DNA from: Candidatus Aquiluna sp. IMCC13023
GTDB lineage: Bacteria > Actinomycetota > Actinomycetes > Actinomycetales > Microbacteriaceae
Reading direction: 5' to 3'
DNA: 64,000 bases
NCBI RefSeq assembly: GCF_000257665.1
Contig: NZ_AJKR01000001.1
Coordinates: 108,270 to 172,269 of the forward strand
Positions 54,868 to 63,711 of this stretch are shown piece after piece (within the stretch, counting starts at the first letter, position 1; the number at the start of each line of letters is the position of its first letter). The translations under genes were made by a program, and so were the position numbers. The notes under the pieces were generated by a model. That model saw nothing but the letters and a program-made list of their open reading frames with translations, ran no database searches and had not been told where the DNA came from.

Positions 54868-55614
54868 TTGATTTCAACCAGTGCTGACGATTTGCTCAGC
54901 AGTCGTAGAAACCTGCGACTCAGCGAACGAAAAAGAACTGCAAAAGTGCAGCGACACTCGCTGCGAACGTTTATGACAATGCTTGCCTCCACGGGCCTCA
55001 TGGCAACCGCAGCACTTCCCTCTTACGGTTTCGCACCTGAAGTAACGGCCGCTTCCGGTCTTGCCAGAGAATCCGAGATGGTTCAAATCTCAGCCCCGAG
55101 CCAAGGCCTATCGGTTGCGACAGTCAGGGCTGTTGAGTTCACTCGAGGAGACTACGCTCCGGCAGAAGCCTCCGAATTCCAGGTTGCATCAAAATCAAGG
55201 ATTTATTATTACGAAGGCCCTAGGGCCGCAGACTACTTGGCTAGTCCACGATTTACGGACATCTCCAGCGCGAACCTGATGAAGTCTTCGGCTGAACTAG
55301 TTGGGACCCCTTACGTATTCGGCGGTCAGACTCCCGGAGGTATTGACTGCTCTGGTTATGTGCTTTTTGTTTACTCTCAGTTTGGTGTTGACCTCCCGCA
55401 CAGCGTTTACCAACAAGCAAAGTTGGGAACCAAAGTTTCAGCCGAGGAAGCTCTTCCTGGTGACCTAGTTATTTTCAATGACTTCTCTCACAACGGCATC
55501 TACGCTGGCAATGGCAACTTCTATCACGCCCCTCAGCCCGGCGACCGCGTGAAGTTGGCCCCAATTTTCACTGATCGATATCACTTCATCCGAGTTGCGG
55601 AAATCCAGAACTAG
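54868..55614 (+). CDS. NlpC/P60 family cell-wall peptidase
   Basis: 248 residues; TTG start with AGAGG 7 nt upstream. Long N-terminus with a signal-like helix (MTMLASTGLMATAALPS, near 40) and a C40 domain: Cys in GGIDCSGYVLFVYSQFGV, His in HNGIYAGNGNFYHAPQ. Cleaves peptidoglycan stem peptides. Downstream of the DtxR gene. Confidence 0.88.
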   Translation: MISTSADDLLSSRRNLRLSERKRTAKVQRHSLRTFMTMLASTGLMATAALPSYGFAPEVTAASGLARESEMVQISAPSQGLSVATVRAVEFTRGDYAPAEASEFQVASKSRIYYYEGPRAADYLASPRFTDISSANLMKSSAELVGTPYVFGGQTPGGIDCSGYVLFVYSQFGVDLPHSVYQQAKLGTKVSAEEALPGDLVIFNDFSHNGIYAGNGNFYHAPQPGDRVKLAPIFTDRYHFIRVAEIQN

Positions 55615-55676
55615 AAAATTAGCTAATTTCCACTTTTCCGCCTAAGCGTTTCTAACCAAAAAATCCTCATATCCCG

Positions 55677-55836
55677 CATAATGTTTTTATAAAGTATTGA
55701 TTCTTGATCTTCGGGGAAGGAGTGCAGATGCCAGCGAGCATGCCAGCCACGTATGGCAACTGGATACATCTGTGCCAGCACCCCTGTATATCTATCTGGG
55801 AGAACCTACGCGTCGCATTATTGCGGCGCGTTTTTT
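55677..55836 (+). ncRNA. Candidate structured terminator-ended RNA / HNH leader
   Basis: Between the NlpC/P60 and HNH genes: -10-like CATAAT at 55677-55682, then a folded stretch including CAGATG (55725-55730)/CATCTG (55767-55772) enclosing GCCA/TGGC (55746-55757), and then a strong terminator. The HNH start is a further 64 nt on. So it is either a small RNA or an attenuator. No known riboswitch is recognised; transcription start is uncertain. Confidence 0.45.
55808..55836 (+). terminator. Rho-independent terminator before the HNH gene
   Basis: ACGCG/CGCGT plus a T-G pair and CGCA/TGCG form an 10-bp stem with TTAT loop and a 6-T run. A further hairpin GCCAGCA-GGCCG-TGCTGGC (55859-55877) lies just before the HNH ribosome site and shares GCCAGCA with the upstream leader. 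Confidence 0.85.
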
Positions 55837-55899
55837 ATTACCCGGGGTCAATTCGGATGCCAGCAGGCCGTGCTGGCGATTTCGATCGGAGATAACCAT

Positions 55900-56406
55900 A
55901 TGCGCACCCTTGTTCTAAATGCAGGCTACGAGCCGCTGGCTGTTGTGTCTTTTAAGCGAGCCTTAGTTTTAGTCCTAAATGAGAAAGCCACCGTCTTGGC
56001 GGGAATAGATAACGAAGTAGTTCGAAGCGCCAGCCAAGAATTTGAGATGCCCTCAGTTATTTTGCTTTCGAGATACGTCCGAATTCCCAACGCTAGAAGG
56101 GTTCCAGTTTCTAGAAGGGGAGTGCTAAGGCGAGACTCTCAGCGTTGTGGATACTGCGCCGGTCCCGCGAACACCATCGATCACATCATGCCAAAATCTC
56201 GAGGAGGCAAGGACACCTGGGAGAACCTGGTGGCTTGTTGTCTCGAGTGCAATAACTCAAAGGGAAACCGCACTCCGGCAGAGATCGGCTGGAACTTGAA
56301 GGTGCTACCAAAGATGCCAACTGGAACAGTTTGGAGCGTCAGAGGATCTGACAGGCCGCTGCCACAGTGGAGTGAGTTCTTGGCTCTGCAAAAGCAGGCT
56401 GCCTAA
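55900..56406 (+). CDS. HNH endonuclease family protein
   Basis: 168 residues from ATG 55900 (GGAG 8 nt upstream). N-terminal conserved MRTLVLNAGYEPLAVVSF region, then the zinc-bound HNH: CGYCAG (first pair of Cys), TIDHIMPKSRGGKDTWENLVACCLECNN. Typical of the widespread actinobacterial type; nuclease by family, role in DNA repair or recombination inferred. Confidence 0.9.
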   Translation: MRTLVLNAGYEPLAVVSFKRALVLVLNEKATVLAGIDNEVVRSASQEFEMPSVILLSRYVRIPNARRVPVSRRGVLRRDSQRCGYCAGPANTIDHIMPKSRGGKDTWENLVACCLECNNSKGNRTPAEIGWNLKVLPKMPTGTVWSVRGSDRPLPQWSEFLALQKQAA

Positions 56407-56412
56407 CTAAAT

Positions 56413-56445
56413 TTGACAATGTCAAAAATCTTTTACATAATGTAA
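56413..56445 (+). promoter_or_regulatory. Promoter with overlapping palindromic operators
   Basis: TTGACA (56413-56418), 17-nt spacer, CATAAT (56436-56441): near consensus. TTGACA-A-TGTCAA (56413-56425) and TTACAT-A-ATGTAA (56433-56445) are palindromes overlapping it, with another TTACAT at 56454-56459. The XRE protein encoded downstream is the likely autoregulator. Confidence 0.75.
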
Positions 56446-56468
56446 GAAATTCTTTACATTGGAGCGAA

Positions 56469-56984
56469 ATGAATCATCAAGAAAAAACCGTCTGGGCGGA
56501 ACTCTTTGCAAACTTCGCAGTGCTTATTGGCTACTCGGCTTGGCTTTTGGGTCAGCTGGCACAAAAAGATGTAAGTGAGATTGAGTACGGCTGGGTGCTG
56601 GTCTCAGTTTTCTTGCTGAACATTTTGTTTTCTATCGTGACCCAAATTGTTCTAGTTGTTTCGGCGCACGTCGCCCCAGTGATCGCTGCTCACGTCGGTC
56701 CGGTCATCGCAGAAAGGACCGGCAGGCCGATGCCCCTTGAGGTTCCCGCAGTTCAGAACGACACTCGAAGTCCTGGCCTAGTGGATGTGCGGGACAAGGA
56801 CATAAGAAGCCGCTCTAATACAACAGGCATGAACATAATGAGCCTGGTAGCCCTAGCAGCTCTAGCCTTGGCCGCTTTCGAAGTTGGCTTTTTTGAAATT
56901 GCACACGTTCTGTTCTTCGGCGGCCTAATGGCGAGCGTCGCGATGAACATCGCAAAAATTTGGTTTTACCGCAAGGGTGTCTAG
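56469..56984 (+). CDS. Four-helix membrane protein paired with XRE regulator
   Basis: 171 residues; hydrophobic helices at about 13-30, 42-67, 124-140 and 144-160. No known family; abuts the XRE gene at the next base (56984/56985) so they form an operon under the palindromic promoter. Such membrane-protein/XRE pairs are common; function unknown. Confidence 0.7.
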   Translation: MNHQEKTVWAELFANFAVLIGYSAWLLGQLAQKDVSEIEYGWVLVSVFLLNILFSIVTQIVLVVSAHVAPVIAAHVGPVIAERTGRPMPLEVPAVQNDTRSPGLVDVRDKDIRSRSNTTGMNIMSLVALAALALAAFEVGFFEIAHVLFFGGLMASVAMNIAKIWFYRKGV

Positions 56985-57197
56985 GTGACTCGTCCAACGA
57001 AAATAACCAATCAGGTTCGCCTGCACCGCGTGGCCAAAGACCTGACTCAGGAGCAACTTGCAAGTCAGCTTGGAGTATCGAGGCAAACCCTGATAGCCAT
57101 AGAGAACGGAAAGTATTCGCCGTCATTAGAGTTCGCATTCGCGCTTGCAAAAGCGCTTGAGGTTCAGATCGGTGAGCTTTTCAGCTATCCGGGATAA
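56985..57197 (+). CDS. XRE family transcriptional regulator
   Basis: 70 residues, a single HTH: VRLHRVAKDLTQEQLASQLGVSRQTLIAIENGKYSPSLEFAFALAKALEV. The GTG start follows the membrane gene directly. Small one-domain regulator; likely binds the palindromes at 56413-56459. Confidence 0.88.
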   Translation: MTRPTKITNQVRLHRVAKDLTQEQLASQLGVSRQTLIAIENGKYSPSLEFAFALAKALEVQIGELFSYPG

Positions 57198-57337
57198 TGT
57201 TGCGCCATTTACTGAGCACTGGTGACAGCCAACTCGGGTTCGCCCAAACTCATTTAATCGTCTCGCAAAGAGCTAGACTTTTTTTGTGGTGAGACACGCA
57301 GCACTCAAAGTCAAGCGGCCAAACAAAGGAAGTCAAA

Positions 57338-57703
57338 ATGGACTCAACTGCACTTGTAGGAACCTGGAACACCTTGAGAAAAAGCATCATCAACTCGCAA
57401 ATGTCATCGGTTATCATGCTGGCGGTCGCTCTTTATTTGGTAGCAACCGGAACATTTATTGGAGCAAGCACTGAAGTAAAGCTGTTCGCAGTAACGGTCT
57501 TAGTTACCACTGGCGCGCTGTCTTTGATAAATCAGTTCGCAGCCATTCGAGAGGGATCAGCGTTGATCAAGGACATGAAGGCTTCGGGTTCCGCACTCGA
57601 AACCGCCATTGCCTCCTCGGCCCGCTTCGTTAGCCTGACTCAAGCAGCAATGGCAGTTTTCGCTGCAGCAACAATCGTTTTGTTTGTAGTGGCTATTTAC
57701 TAA
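57338..57703 (+). CDS. Membrane protein (121 aa)
   Basis: 121 residues with three hydrophobic helices (about 24-42, 48-64, 98-118) and a short basic region between. ATG with AAGGAAG 5 nt upstream. No known family. Monocistronic with a clear terminator. Confidence 0.7.
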   Translation: MDSTALVGTWNTLRKSIINSQMSSVIMLAVALYLVATGTFIGASTEVKLFAVTVLVTTGALSLINQFAAIREGSALIKDMKASGSALETAIASSARFVSLTQAAMAVFAAATIVLFVVAIY

Positions 57704-57723
57704 CCACTAGACAAAAAGCTTTA

Positions 57724-57757
57724 GGGCGTGATGACCTTGCGGTTGTCACGCCCTTTT
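57724..57757 (+). terminator. Terminator after the 121-aa membrane protein
   Basis: GGGCGTGA pairs with TCACGCCC (8 bp, 14-nt loop), followed by TTTT. Confidence 0.8.
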
Positions 57758-57784
57758 GCATGGTCAGTATTTTTTTAGAAAAAG

Positions 57785-57857
57785 TGGCCCCGAGGTGAAT
57801 CGAACACCCGACACACGGTTTAGGAAACCGTTGCTCTATCCACTGAGCTACGGGGCC
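57785..57857 (-). tRNA. tRNA-Arg (anticodon CCT)
   Basis: Minus-strand cloverleaf: GGCCCCG/CGGGGCC with discriminator A, anticodon loop TTCCTAA giving CCT, T-arm GGGTG-TTCGATT-CACCT (one pairing variation). No CCA encoded. Confidence 0.93.
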
Positions 57858-58056
57858 AGCAGCCGTAATAGGTTACTAGCTATTAGACAAGACCAAATTT
57901 CTTGGTCTTGAGGTGCAACGGGCTTGCTGTAAAAAATCCTGTTGGAATTAATGGATCCTGGCCGTCAGGTTCCTAAATTCCTTCGTTAGCAGGCAGTTAC
58001 TGCTTAGCGGGCAAGGCAACCCTGTGTTTCTTGGGTTCGCTTCTAGTATTTTCCTC

Positions 58057-61000
58057 GTGGAACGCAATGAGTTACTAGAGCTTTGGCATAAGCAGCGACT
58101 GAGCATTGGCGGTACTAACCCGCTGGTTCAGTTCGAATTATCTAGCTTCGGGCAAGTTGATCTGAGTAGGGCGCACCCGGGGGGACTGGCTCAATTGGCT
58201 TCGGCCAGAAGCTCTACTATTTCTAACTTGATGAGAGACGGGGTTGCTCAGTCTCGGGCCCTGACAACTTCTCGAAGAGTTCTAAAAAAAGCTCAGAGAA
58301 TCGAGCGTAATTTTGGGATTGATGCTCTGTTTATCGCCGGGGGTATGGTTTCTATCGGCCAAACCAAGATGCCAATCTTGTTATGGCGCAGTCACCTAAT
58401 ACCAAAGGGCGAAGATTTTGAATTGCGAGTGGACTCAACACCGAGGGTAAATCCAGCTTTGGTAAACGTGATCAAGACTTATAGAAGTGATTTTAGAATC
58501 TCAGACCTGATAGCCGTGAGCCAAGGTCAAACTGACCTGATCCCAACCGGTGTTCTTTCTTTAGTCTCCGAATTGATTCAGAGTCCAGATGTTGAAATAG
58601 AAAAGCTTTTGGTGCTGGGAAACTTTGTGCCAGACCTAACCTTGGTCCAGCAGCTTGAACTAGAAGACTCATCTGCTTCGATTTTGCGTCTTACGGGCAA
58701 GGAACCTGCGCCTGCCATTGAGAATCTGACAAAGCCCGCCACCTTGGTTCTGAATGCGGATGCAGACCAGCAGCAAGTGCTGGAGCGTGCACTAGCCGGC
58801 AACAGCTTTGCGGTGGAGACGCTTCCGGGCTGTGGTTATCTTCAGACCGTAGTGAACCTGATTGCTAACCTCGCGGTATCCCAAAAGCGCGCTTTGATTA
58901 TTGCCCCTCGTCAGCAGACGCTTGATGAAGTTGCGGAGCGACTAAGCGCTTCGAAGCTGCCGGGCTTAGCGGTTCGGCAAAGTGATAGTTGGAGCGACAC
59001 CGTTGCGGCAATTTCAAGAAACGAAAAAGCTACCCCGGGCAATCTCAAATCGGCCAGAGACTTGGTTGCTAGCAGACAGCTGGATGTCGAGCAGTACTTC
59101 TCGGTGGTTCAGTCCAAGGAAAACAGCCTTGGCGTGAGCGTTATCGAAGCTCTTGAAAATTTAGCGACTTTAGCTTTGCTTCCTTCAGCCCCAGTCAACA
59201 ACGCCAGAATTAAACCCGAGATTTTGCCGACGATTCGCAATGATGCGGCTGAGCTTCTCAGCCGTGCGCATGAGGCCGGATTGTTTGCAACCTCTCCTCA
59301 AGACGGGCCGTGGTTTCAGGCGAAATTCGATTCTGAAGCGCAAATCAGTGATGCTTTGGTTGCAGTCAGATCGATTGCGGGCGAAGAGTTTCGAATACTT
59401 AGGTATCAAATAAGCCTTTACCTGTCCGACTTGAACCTTTCGCCGAGCAAAAAGGTTGAGGATTGGTCCCTCAGGCTGAATCTACTAATTGGAATTCGAG
59501 AGACGCTAGATAAATTTAAGCCAGAAATATTCGATCGGTCTCTCCAGGAAATGATCAGTGCGACCGCCTCAAGGTCGGAGCGAGGCGAGCTCTCCGGAGC
59601 GCAGCGCAGGAGATTTAGAAAGCTGGCAAAGAGTTACCTTCGACAAGGGGCCGCGGTTGCGAATCTGCACCAGGCCCTGGTCGAAGCCGAAAGACAAAGA
59701 GCTACCTGGTCACAGCTGAATCTAACTCAGGCCCCACCGACTGTTCCGCTCGGGCTAGGCGATGTGCAGTCAAAGTTCCAGCAAATCTATAGAGTGCTTG
59801 AGGTTTTGCAGCGACACCTGAATCCGGACCCGGACCTATCGCTTTTGACCCGAATGGACTTAGATCAACTGGCTGTCATGCTTGAAGATTTAGCGACCAA
59901 AACTGAGTCCCTAGATCACTACATGCAACGGCTGCCAATTTCTAAAGAGTTGGTGGAGATAGGTTTGGGGCAGTTCACCAAAGAAGTCAGCAAGTCCAGG
60001 CCAGAATTCGAACTGCTTCAGAAGGAGTTCGAGCTCACCTGGTGGCAGTCTGCGCTGGAGGCAATCATTCAGTCTGACTCAAGAATTTTGGAATACACCG
60101 CCGAGGCGATTGCATCGCTGGAGAGTGACTTCGAGAAAGCAAACGAAGACCTTATCGCTCAGGGGCTTTTGGATGTGAGGCATCAATTGGCAGAGGCTTG
60201 GCACGAAGTAATAGCTAAGCAACCTGCGCAGGCCGATGCCCTGAGGGCTCAACTCAGAACCAAAAAGCTAGAACTCAAGGCCGCCTCTCAGGTGGGTGGA
60301 GATTTGTATAGGACGCTTGTTCCAGCTGTTTTGGTCTCACCTTACAAAATTCACGAACTTGACCCAGCTGAAAAATTCGACTTGGTTATAGTTCTGGATG
60401 CATCTTCTACGGGGCTGGCTGAGTCTCAACAGGCGATATCCATAGCCAATCAGGTGATTGCTTTTGGAGACCCAGTTATTGCCACTCCCGAGAACTTTGA
60501 CACCGTGGCAAGGGCGAACCAGGCTCACGTTGAAGCGGACCGGGGATCAGTATTTGATTTGGTGTCGGAAGTATTCGGCTCCTTGGCGATCAGTCGGAAT
60601 TATCGAATCGAAGGCCAAGTGCTCGGGAAGTACTTGAACGATAATTTCTATGATTCTCGTCTGGTGCTAGAGCCTGCAGCTGGGCAACTTTCTGGATCCC
60701 ATAATTTCGAGCAGATAGAAGTTACCGAGGATGCCAACGCGTCAAGCACAATTGAGGGATCTACTGAGTCCATAGATTCTGAGGTTAGCAAGGTCGCCGA
60801 GTTGGTAATGAGCCACGCTAGATGGACTCCGGAAGACTCCCTCATGGTCGTGACCGCATCTCGAACTCATGCTGAACGCATTGACCAATTGGTTCGTCAA
60901 GAGACCCATAAGCAGCCTCAGCTTGCCGAGTTTTTCGATGCACACGGGAGAGAAAAGTTTGAGTGCATCAGCATGAGCGAACTGACTCACCGGCTGGCTG

Positions 61001-61659
61001 ATCGAGTGATCTTCTCGGTCGGGTTTGGCCGCACGCCAGAAGGCAAAATCTCTGGAACCCTGGGGGATTTCAATTTCCAAAATGTCAGTGGCTGGATGGT
61101 GAATCAGATTGTCTCGGCCAGAAAACGCATGACAGTTGTTTCTTGCTACAACTTTGAAGACTTTGCCGCCGGGGGACTGCCGGAGAATCAGCGTTGGCTA
61201 AAGGATCTGATCGCACCGAGCTTTATGAGTGATGTTTCCGAGGGCCAAGCAGACCCGTTGCTCAGGGATTTGGCTCGCAGGCTTGAGAAGCTCGGGCTAA
61301 AAGTCGCACTGAATTTTGGCGGTCGCATTGGTTTGGCTGTTTCGTTTGGCACAAAAGCAGCGGTTGTCGACCCGGACTGGGCGCTCGTGGGAGACAGCTG
61401 GGACGAAAAGCTTCGAGTAAGACCCGGGTTACTGAGAGCCATGGGCTGGGACTACCAGCGCATTCACGCTCTTGAGATCTTCGCTAAGCCCCAGGATGTG
61501 GCGAACCGAATTGCAATGTCACTTGGGGTCGACCTTATTAGTCGGGCTCAACCGCTATTTGAAGATCGAGCCTTTGAGGACACCAGCGGTGCATGGGGTC
61601 ATGAAAACGACTCGAATGATGACAGGCTAAGAGACGATAAGCCTCCGCACTGGGGTTAG
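58057..61659 (+). CDS. Large helicase-nuclease-like protein with degenerate active sites
   Basis: 1200 residues from GTG 58057 (an open frame extends to 58024). Conserved N-terminus VERNELLELWHKQRLSIGG, then a superfamily-1-like helicase region. The phosphate loop reads ETLPGCGYLQTVV with no GK[ST]; the Walker B site reads IVLDASS instead of DExx. The middle is coiled-coil-like. The C-terminal ~120 residues resemble the REase MTES_1575-type fold (GLKVALNFGGRIGLAVSFG, AMGWDYQRIHAL), also without the catalytic acidic set. Actinobacterial homologues are annotated AAA ATPase or DNA helicase. TAGTAT 7 nt before GTG suggests a leaderless mRNA. Confidence 0.75.
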   Translation: MERNELLELWHKQRLSIGGTNPLVQFELSSFGQVDLSRAHPGGLAQLASARSSTISNLMRDGVAQSRALTTSRRVLKKAQRIERNFGIDALFIAGGMVSIGQTKMPILLWRSHLIPKGEDFELRVDSTPRVNPALVNVIKTYRSDFRISDLIAVSQGQTDLIPTGVLSLVSELIQSPDVEIEKLLVLGNFVPDLTLVQQLELEDSSASILRLTGKEPAPAIENLTKPATLVLNADADQQQVLERALAGNSFAVETLPGCGYLQTVVNLIANLAVSQKRALIIAPRQQTLDEVAERLSASKLPGLAVRQSDSWSDTVAAISRNEKATPGNLKSARDLVASRQLDVEQYFSVVQSKENSLGVSVIEALENLATLALLPSAPVNNARIKPEILPTIRNDAAELLSRAHEAGLFATSPQDGPWFQAKFDSEAQISDALVAVRSIAGEEFRILRYQISLYLSDLNLSPSKKVEDWSLRLNLLIGIRETLDKFKPEIFDRSLQEMISATASRSERGELSGAQRRRFRKLAKSYLRQGAAVANLHQALVEAERQRATWSQLNLTQAPPTVPLGLGDVQSKFQQIYRVLEVLQRHLNPDPDLSLLTRMDLDQLAVMLEDLATKTESLDHYMQRLPISKELVEIGLGQFTKEVSKSRPEFELLQKEFELTWWQSALEAIIQSDSRILEYTAEAIASLESDFEKANEDLIAQGLLDVRHQLAEAWHEVIAKQPAQADALRAQLRTKKLELKAASQVGGDLYRTLVPAVLVSPYKIHELDPAEKFDLVIVLDASSTGLAESQQAISIANQVIAFGDPVIATPENFDTVARANQAHVEADRGSVFDLVSEVFGSLAISRNYRIEGQVLGKYLNDNFYDSRLVLEPAAGQLSGSHNFEQIEVTEDANASSTIEGSTESIDSEVSKVAELVMSHARWTPEDSLMVVTASRTHAERIDQLVRQETHKQPQLAEFFDAHGREKFECISMSELTHRLADRVIFSVGFGRTPEGKISGTLGDFNFQNVSGWMVNQIVSARKRMTVVSCYNFEDFAAGGLPENQRWLKDLIAPSFMSDVSEGQADPLLRDLARRLEKLGLKVALNFGGRIGLAVSFGTKAAVVDPDWALVGDSWDEKLRVRPGLLRAMGWDYQRIHALEIFAKPQDVANRIAMSLGVDLISRAQPLFEDRAFEDTSGAWGHENDSNDDRLRDDKPPHWG

Positions 61660-61668
61660 TTCGACTGC

Positions 61669-61872
61669 TTAGCTGTCGGTGGAACTGGGTCTCGCGGGGG
61701 CAGAGTCGTTCTTATAAAACCCCGAACCCTTGAAGCTGACCCCAAGGTTTCCAAATTGCTTCCTCAGTTCCCCTGAGCACTTCGGGCAATTCTCTAGCGC
61801 TTCCTCAGCAAAAGTCTGATGCATCTCGAAGGTATGCTCGCATGCCTTGCATACGTAGGTGTAAGTCGGCAT
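61669..61872 (-). CDS. FmdB family zinc-ribbon protein
   Basis: 67 residues. PTYTYVCKACEHTFEMHQTF and CPKCSGELRKQF give a CxxC-CxxC zinc ribbon. Putative regulatory or accessory protein. Downstream of the 5-FTHF ligase gene, 27 nt from its stop. Confidence 0.88.
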   Translation of the reverse strand: MPTYTYVCKACEHTFEMHQTFAEEALENCPKCSGELRKQFGNLGVSFKGSGFYKNDSAPARPSSTDS

Positions 61873-61899
61873 TTGTCCTCCGCATAGATTCTAACCAGA

Positions 61900-62421
61900 C
61901 TAAATTGCAATCAACCTGGTTGGGGTGACAATCCCGTTGACTTTCTTGTCGTGGGGGTCGTTGGGAACAAGCTCCAACACTTCTGAGTCAAAAACAACAG
62001 CGAAAATATTTGTGCTGGCGACATTCTCGAGCCATCGGTCATAAAAGCCCTTACCTTTGCCGAGCCTGTTTCCAAGAAAGTCCGCCGCAAGAGCTGGAAC
62101 AAGAATTAGATCAAGGTCGCTAGAAAGTATTGCCGAGCCCGTTGGTTCCATGATTTTAAACTTGCCTGCCCTAAGTGGTTCTTGAGCAAATTCAAGCTTG
62201 TCGTGGACCACTCTTGGAAAATAAAGGCTTGAGCTTTCGGCCGCCCAATCATTGAAGGACTTTAGATCAGGCTCGTTTTCAAGAGGGCTGTAGCTTGCAA
62301 TTTTTGTGGCGTCGGTCTTTTTGGCAAGTCTTTGAAGTTGTTCGAACAGTCCGATGGATGACTGTGGGCGTTGTGAGTTGATGATCTTTCGGAGTTCCGA
62401 CTTGGCGCTTGCAGTATCCAT
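61900..62421 (-). CDS. 5-formyltetrahydrofolate cyclo-ligase
   Basis: 173 residues from ATG 62421, or 188 from GTG 62466. ELRKIINSQR, ENEPDL, YFPRVVHDKLEFA, LILVPALAADFLGNRLGKGKGFYDRWLE (ATP-binding GKGKGFYD). Converts 5-formyl-THF to methenyl-THF. The GTG option would overlap the divergent acetyltransferase start. Confidence 0.85.
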   Translation of the reverse strand: MDTASAKSELRKIINSQRPQSSIGLFEQLQRLAKKTDATKIASYSPLENEPDLKSFNDWAAESSSLYFPRVVHDKLEFAQEPLRAGKFKIMEPTGSAILSSDLDLILVPALAADFLGNRLGKGKGFYDRWLENVASTNIFAVVFDSEVLELVPNDPHDKKVNGIVTPTRLIAI

Positions 62422-62439
62422 AGCGGTAATCTTGCCAGC

Positions 62440-63027
62440 GTGCAGAGATTTCCTCCATTGACTCACGGTGATATCACGCTTCGGGCTCTAGCCAAGCGAG
62501 ACTTTAGGGTGCTTCGAAAGCTACTGATAGCCGACAGGGAATGGCTGATTCCCTGGGAGGCCACCACGCCAGGGATTCGCTACCCGCTGGACGTTCGCTG
62601 GATGATTCGTTCCTTGATGTCGCAGGCCAAAAAGGGAGCCGGGTTGGCGCTAGTCATGGAGCATGAAGGCAAGGTCGTTGGGCAATTGAATGTGGCCAAC
62701 ATTCTTTTCGGCTCAGTTTCTTCGGCGACCATTGGCTACTGGATAGCTAAAAACTCTGCCGGTAAGTCAATTGTTCCGATATGTGTGGCTATTGCCATAG
62801 ATCACCTCTTCACCGAATTTGGTCTCCATCGGGTCGAAATAGATATTCGCCCCGAAAACACGGCATCGTTGAGAGTTGTTCAGAAGTTGGGCCTTCGACA
62901 AGAAGGAACCAAAGAGCGATTTATTCACATCGATGGTCATTGGCGCGACCATAATATTTTTGCCATCACATCGGAAGAAATAAAAGGCTCTTTACTGTCT
63001 AGAGTTCAAAACACGGGCGGTCAATAG
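62440..63027 (+). CDS. GNAT acetyltransferase, RimJ type
   Basis: 195 residues. TLRALAKRDFRVLRKL, ATIGYWIAKNSAGKSIVPICVAIAIDHLF, GLHRVEIDIRPENTASLRVVQKLGLRQEG. Likely N-terminal or ribosomal-protein acetyltransferase. GTG 62440 or TTG 62458; the promoter must share the short divergent spacer with the cyclo-ligase. Confidence 0.83.
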   Translation: MQRFPPLTHGDITLRALAKRDFRVLRKLLIADREWLIPWEATTPGIRYPLDVRWMIRSLMSQAKKGAGLALVMEHEGKVVGQLNVANILFGSVSSATIGYWIAKNSAGKSIVPICVAIAIDHLFTEFGLHRVEIDIRPENTASLRVVQKLGLRQEGTKERFIHIDGHWRDHNIFAITSEEIKGSLLSRVQNTGGQ

Positions 63028-63062
63028 CCTGTTTTTACCAACCGGGACATATCTTGGTACTC

Positions 63063-63659
63063 ATGGAAAACTCGGCGGGACTAGGTGGCATAACTCTTGT
63101 TGTCGCAGCCGTGGTCTGGTTGTTTATCTTTGTCCCAGGATATACAAAGCGCTCTCAGATCAAAGAGACGACCAAACTCATTCAAGCCGCTCGGCGCACA
63201 GAGGAAAAATCTAGAGTGCTGACCGATGATGATCGACTCAGAAGACTGATCTCAACTCAGCGTGGTTTTTCGATCATCTTTATCTTGGCAACACTCGCCG
63301 CAATAGCCTCCGTGGTCGCAGCGACTGCTCAAAATTCATGGTGGTTTGGTTTTGCAATCGCCTTCCCTCTGAGCTTGGGTTCCTTGATCATTCAGCGTGC
63401 AGCCGCCAGCCAGGCCGCAAAGCTAGCGGGAAACATTCACCGAGCTAGACAACGAGTCCGAGCTAATGCCTCCAAAAGCCAGGCGCAAATGGCGAAGGAC
63501 AGGCAGTGGAGTCCTAACCCGCTACCCGATCCAATGCCAGAGGTAAAGAGGGGCGAACTCGTCCAGCCTTTGGCGGAAGTAATCGAAATTTCTGCACCAA
63601 AAAAATCGTTGGCTTCAAAAGAAATCGACGAGATTCTGGCTCGTCGTCGGGCAATCTAG
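63063..63659 (+). CDS. Conserved actinobacterial membrane protein
   Basis: 198 residues from ATG 63063 (TTG 63054 open). Helix at 10-25 (VVAAVVWLFIFVPG), then a charged cytosolic loop, two helices at about 70-90 and 95-112, and a long hydrophilic C-terminus. The W-L-x-F-V-P opening is familiar from actinobacterial hypotheticals found next to 5-FTHF ligase and RimJ genes. No known function. Confidence 0.7.
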   Translation: MENSAGLGGITLVVAAVVWLFIFVPGYTKRSQIKETTKLIQAARRTEEKSRVLTDDDRLRRLISTQRGFSIIFILATLAAIASVVAATAQNSWWFGFAIAFPLSLGSLIIQRAAASQAAKLAGNIHRARQRVRANASKSQAQMAKDRQWSPNPLPDPMPEVKRGELVQPLAEVIEISAPKKSLASKEIDEILARRRAI

Positions 63660-63711
63660 TCAAAGACCTCTAAGCTTTCAATCGTCCATCCCAACCAAAA
63701 CGGAGACCCTC

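Noticed and set aside
55753..55899. Longer N-terminus for the HNH protein (frame open from 55753)
   Set aside because: It reads through a strong terminator; the ATG at 55900 has a proper ribosome site and matches the family start.
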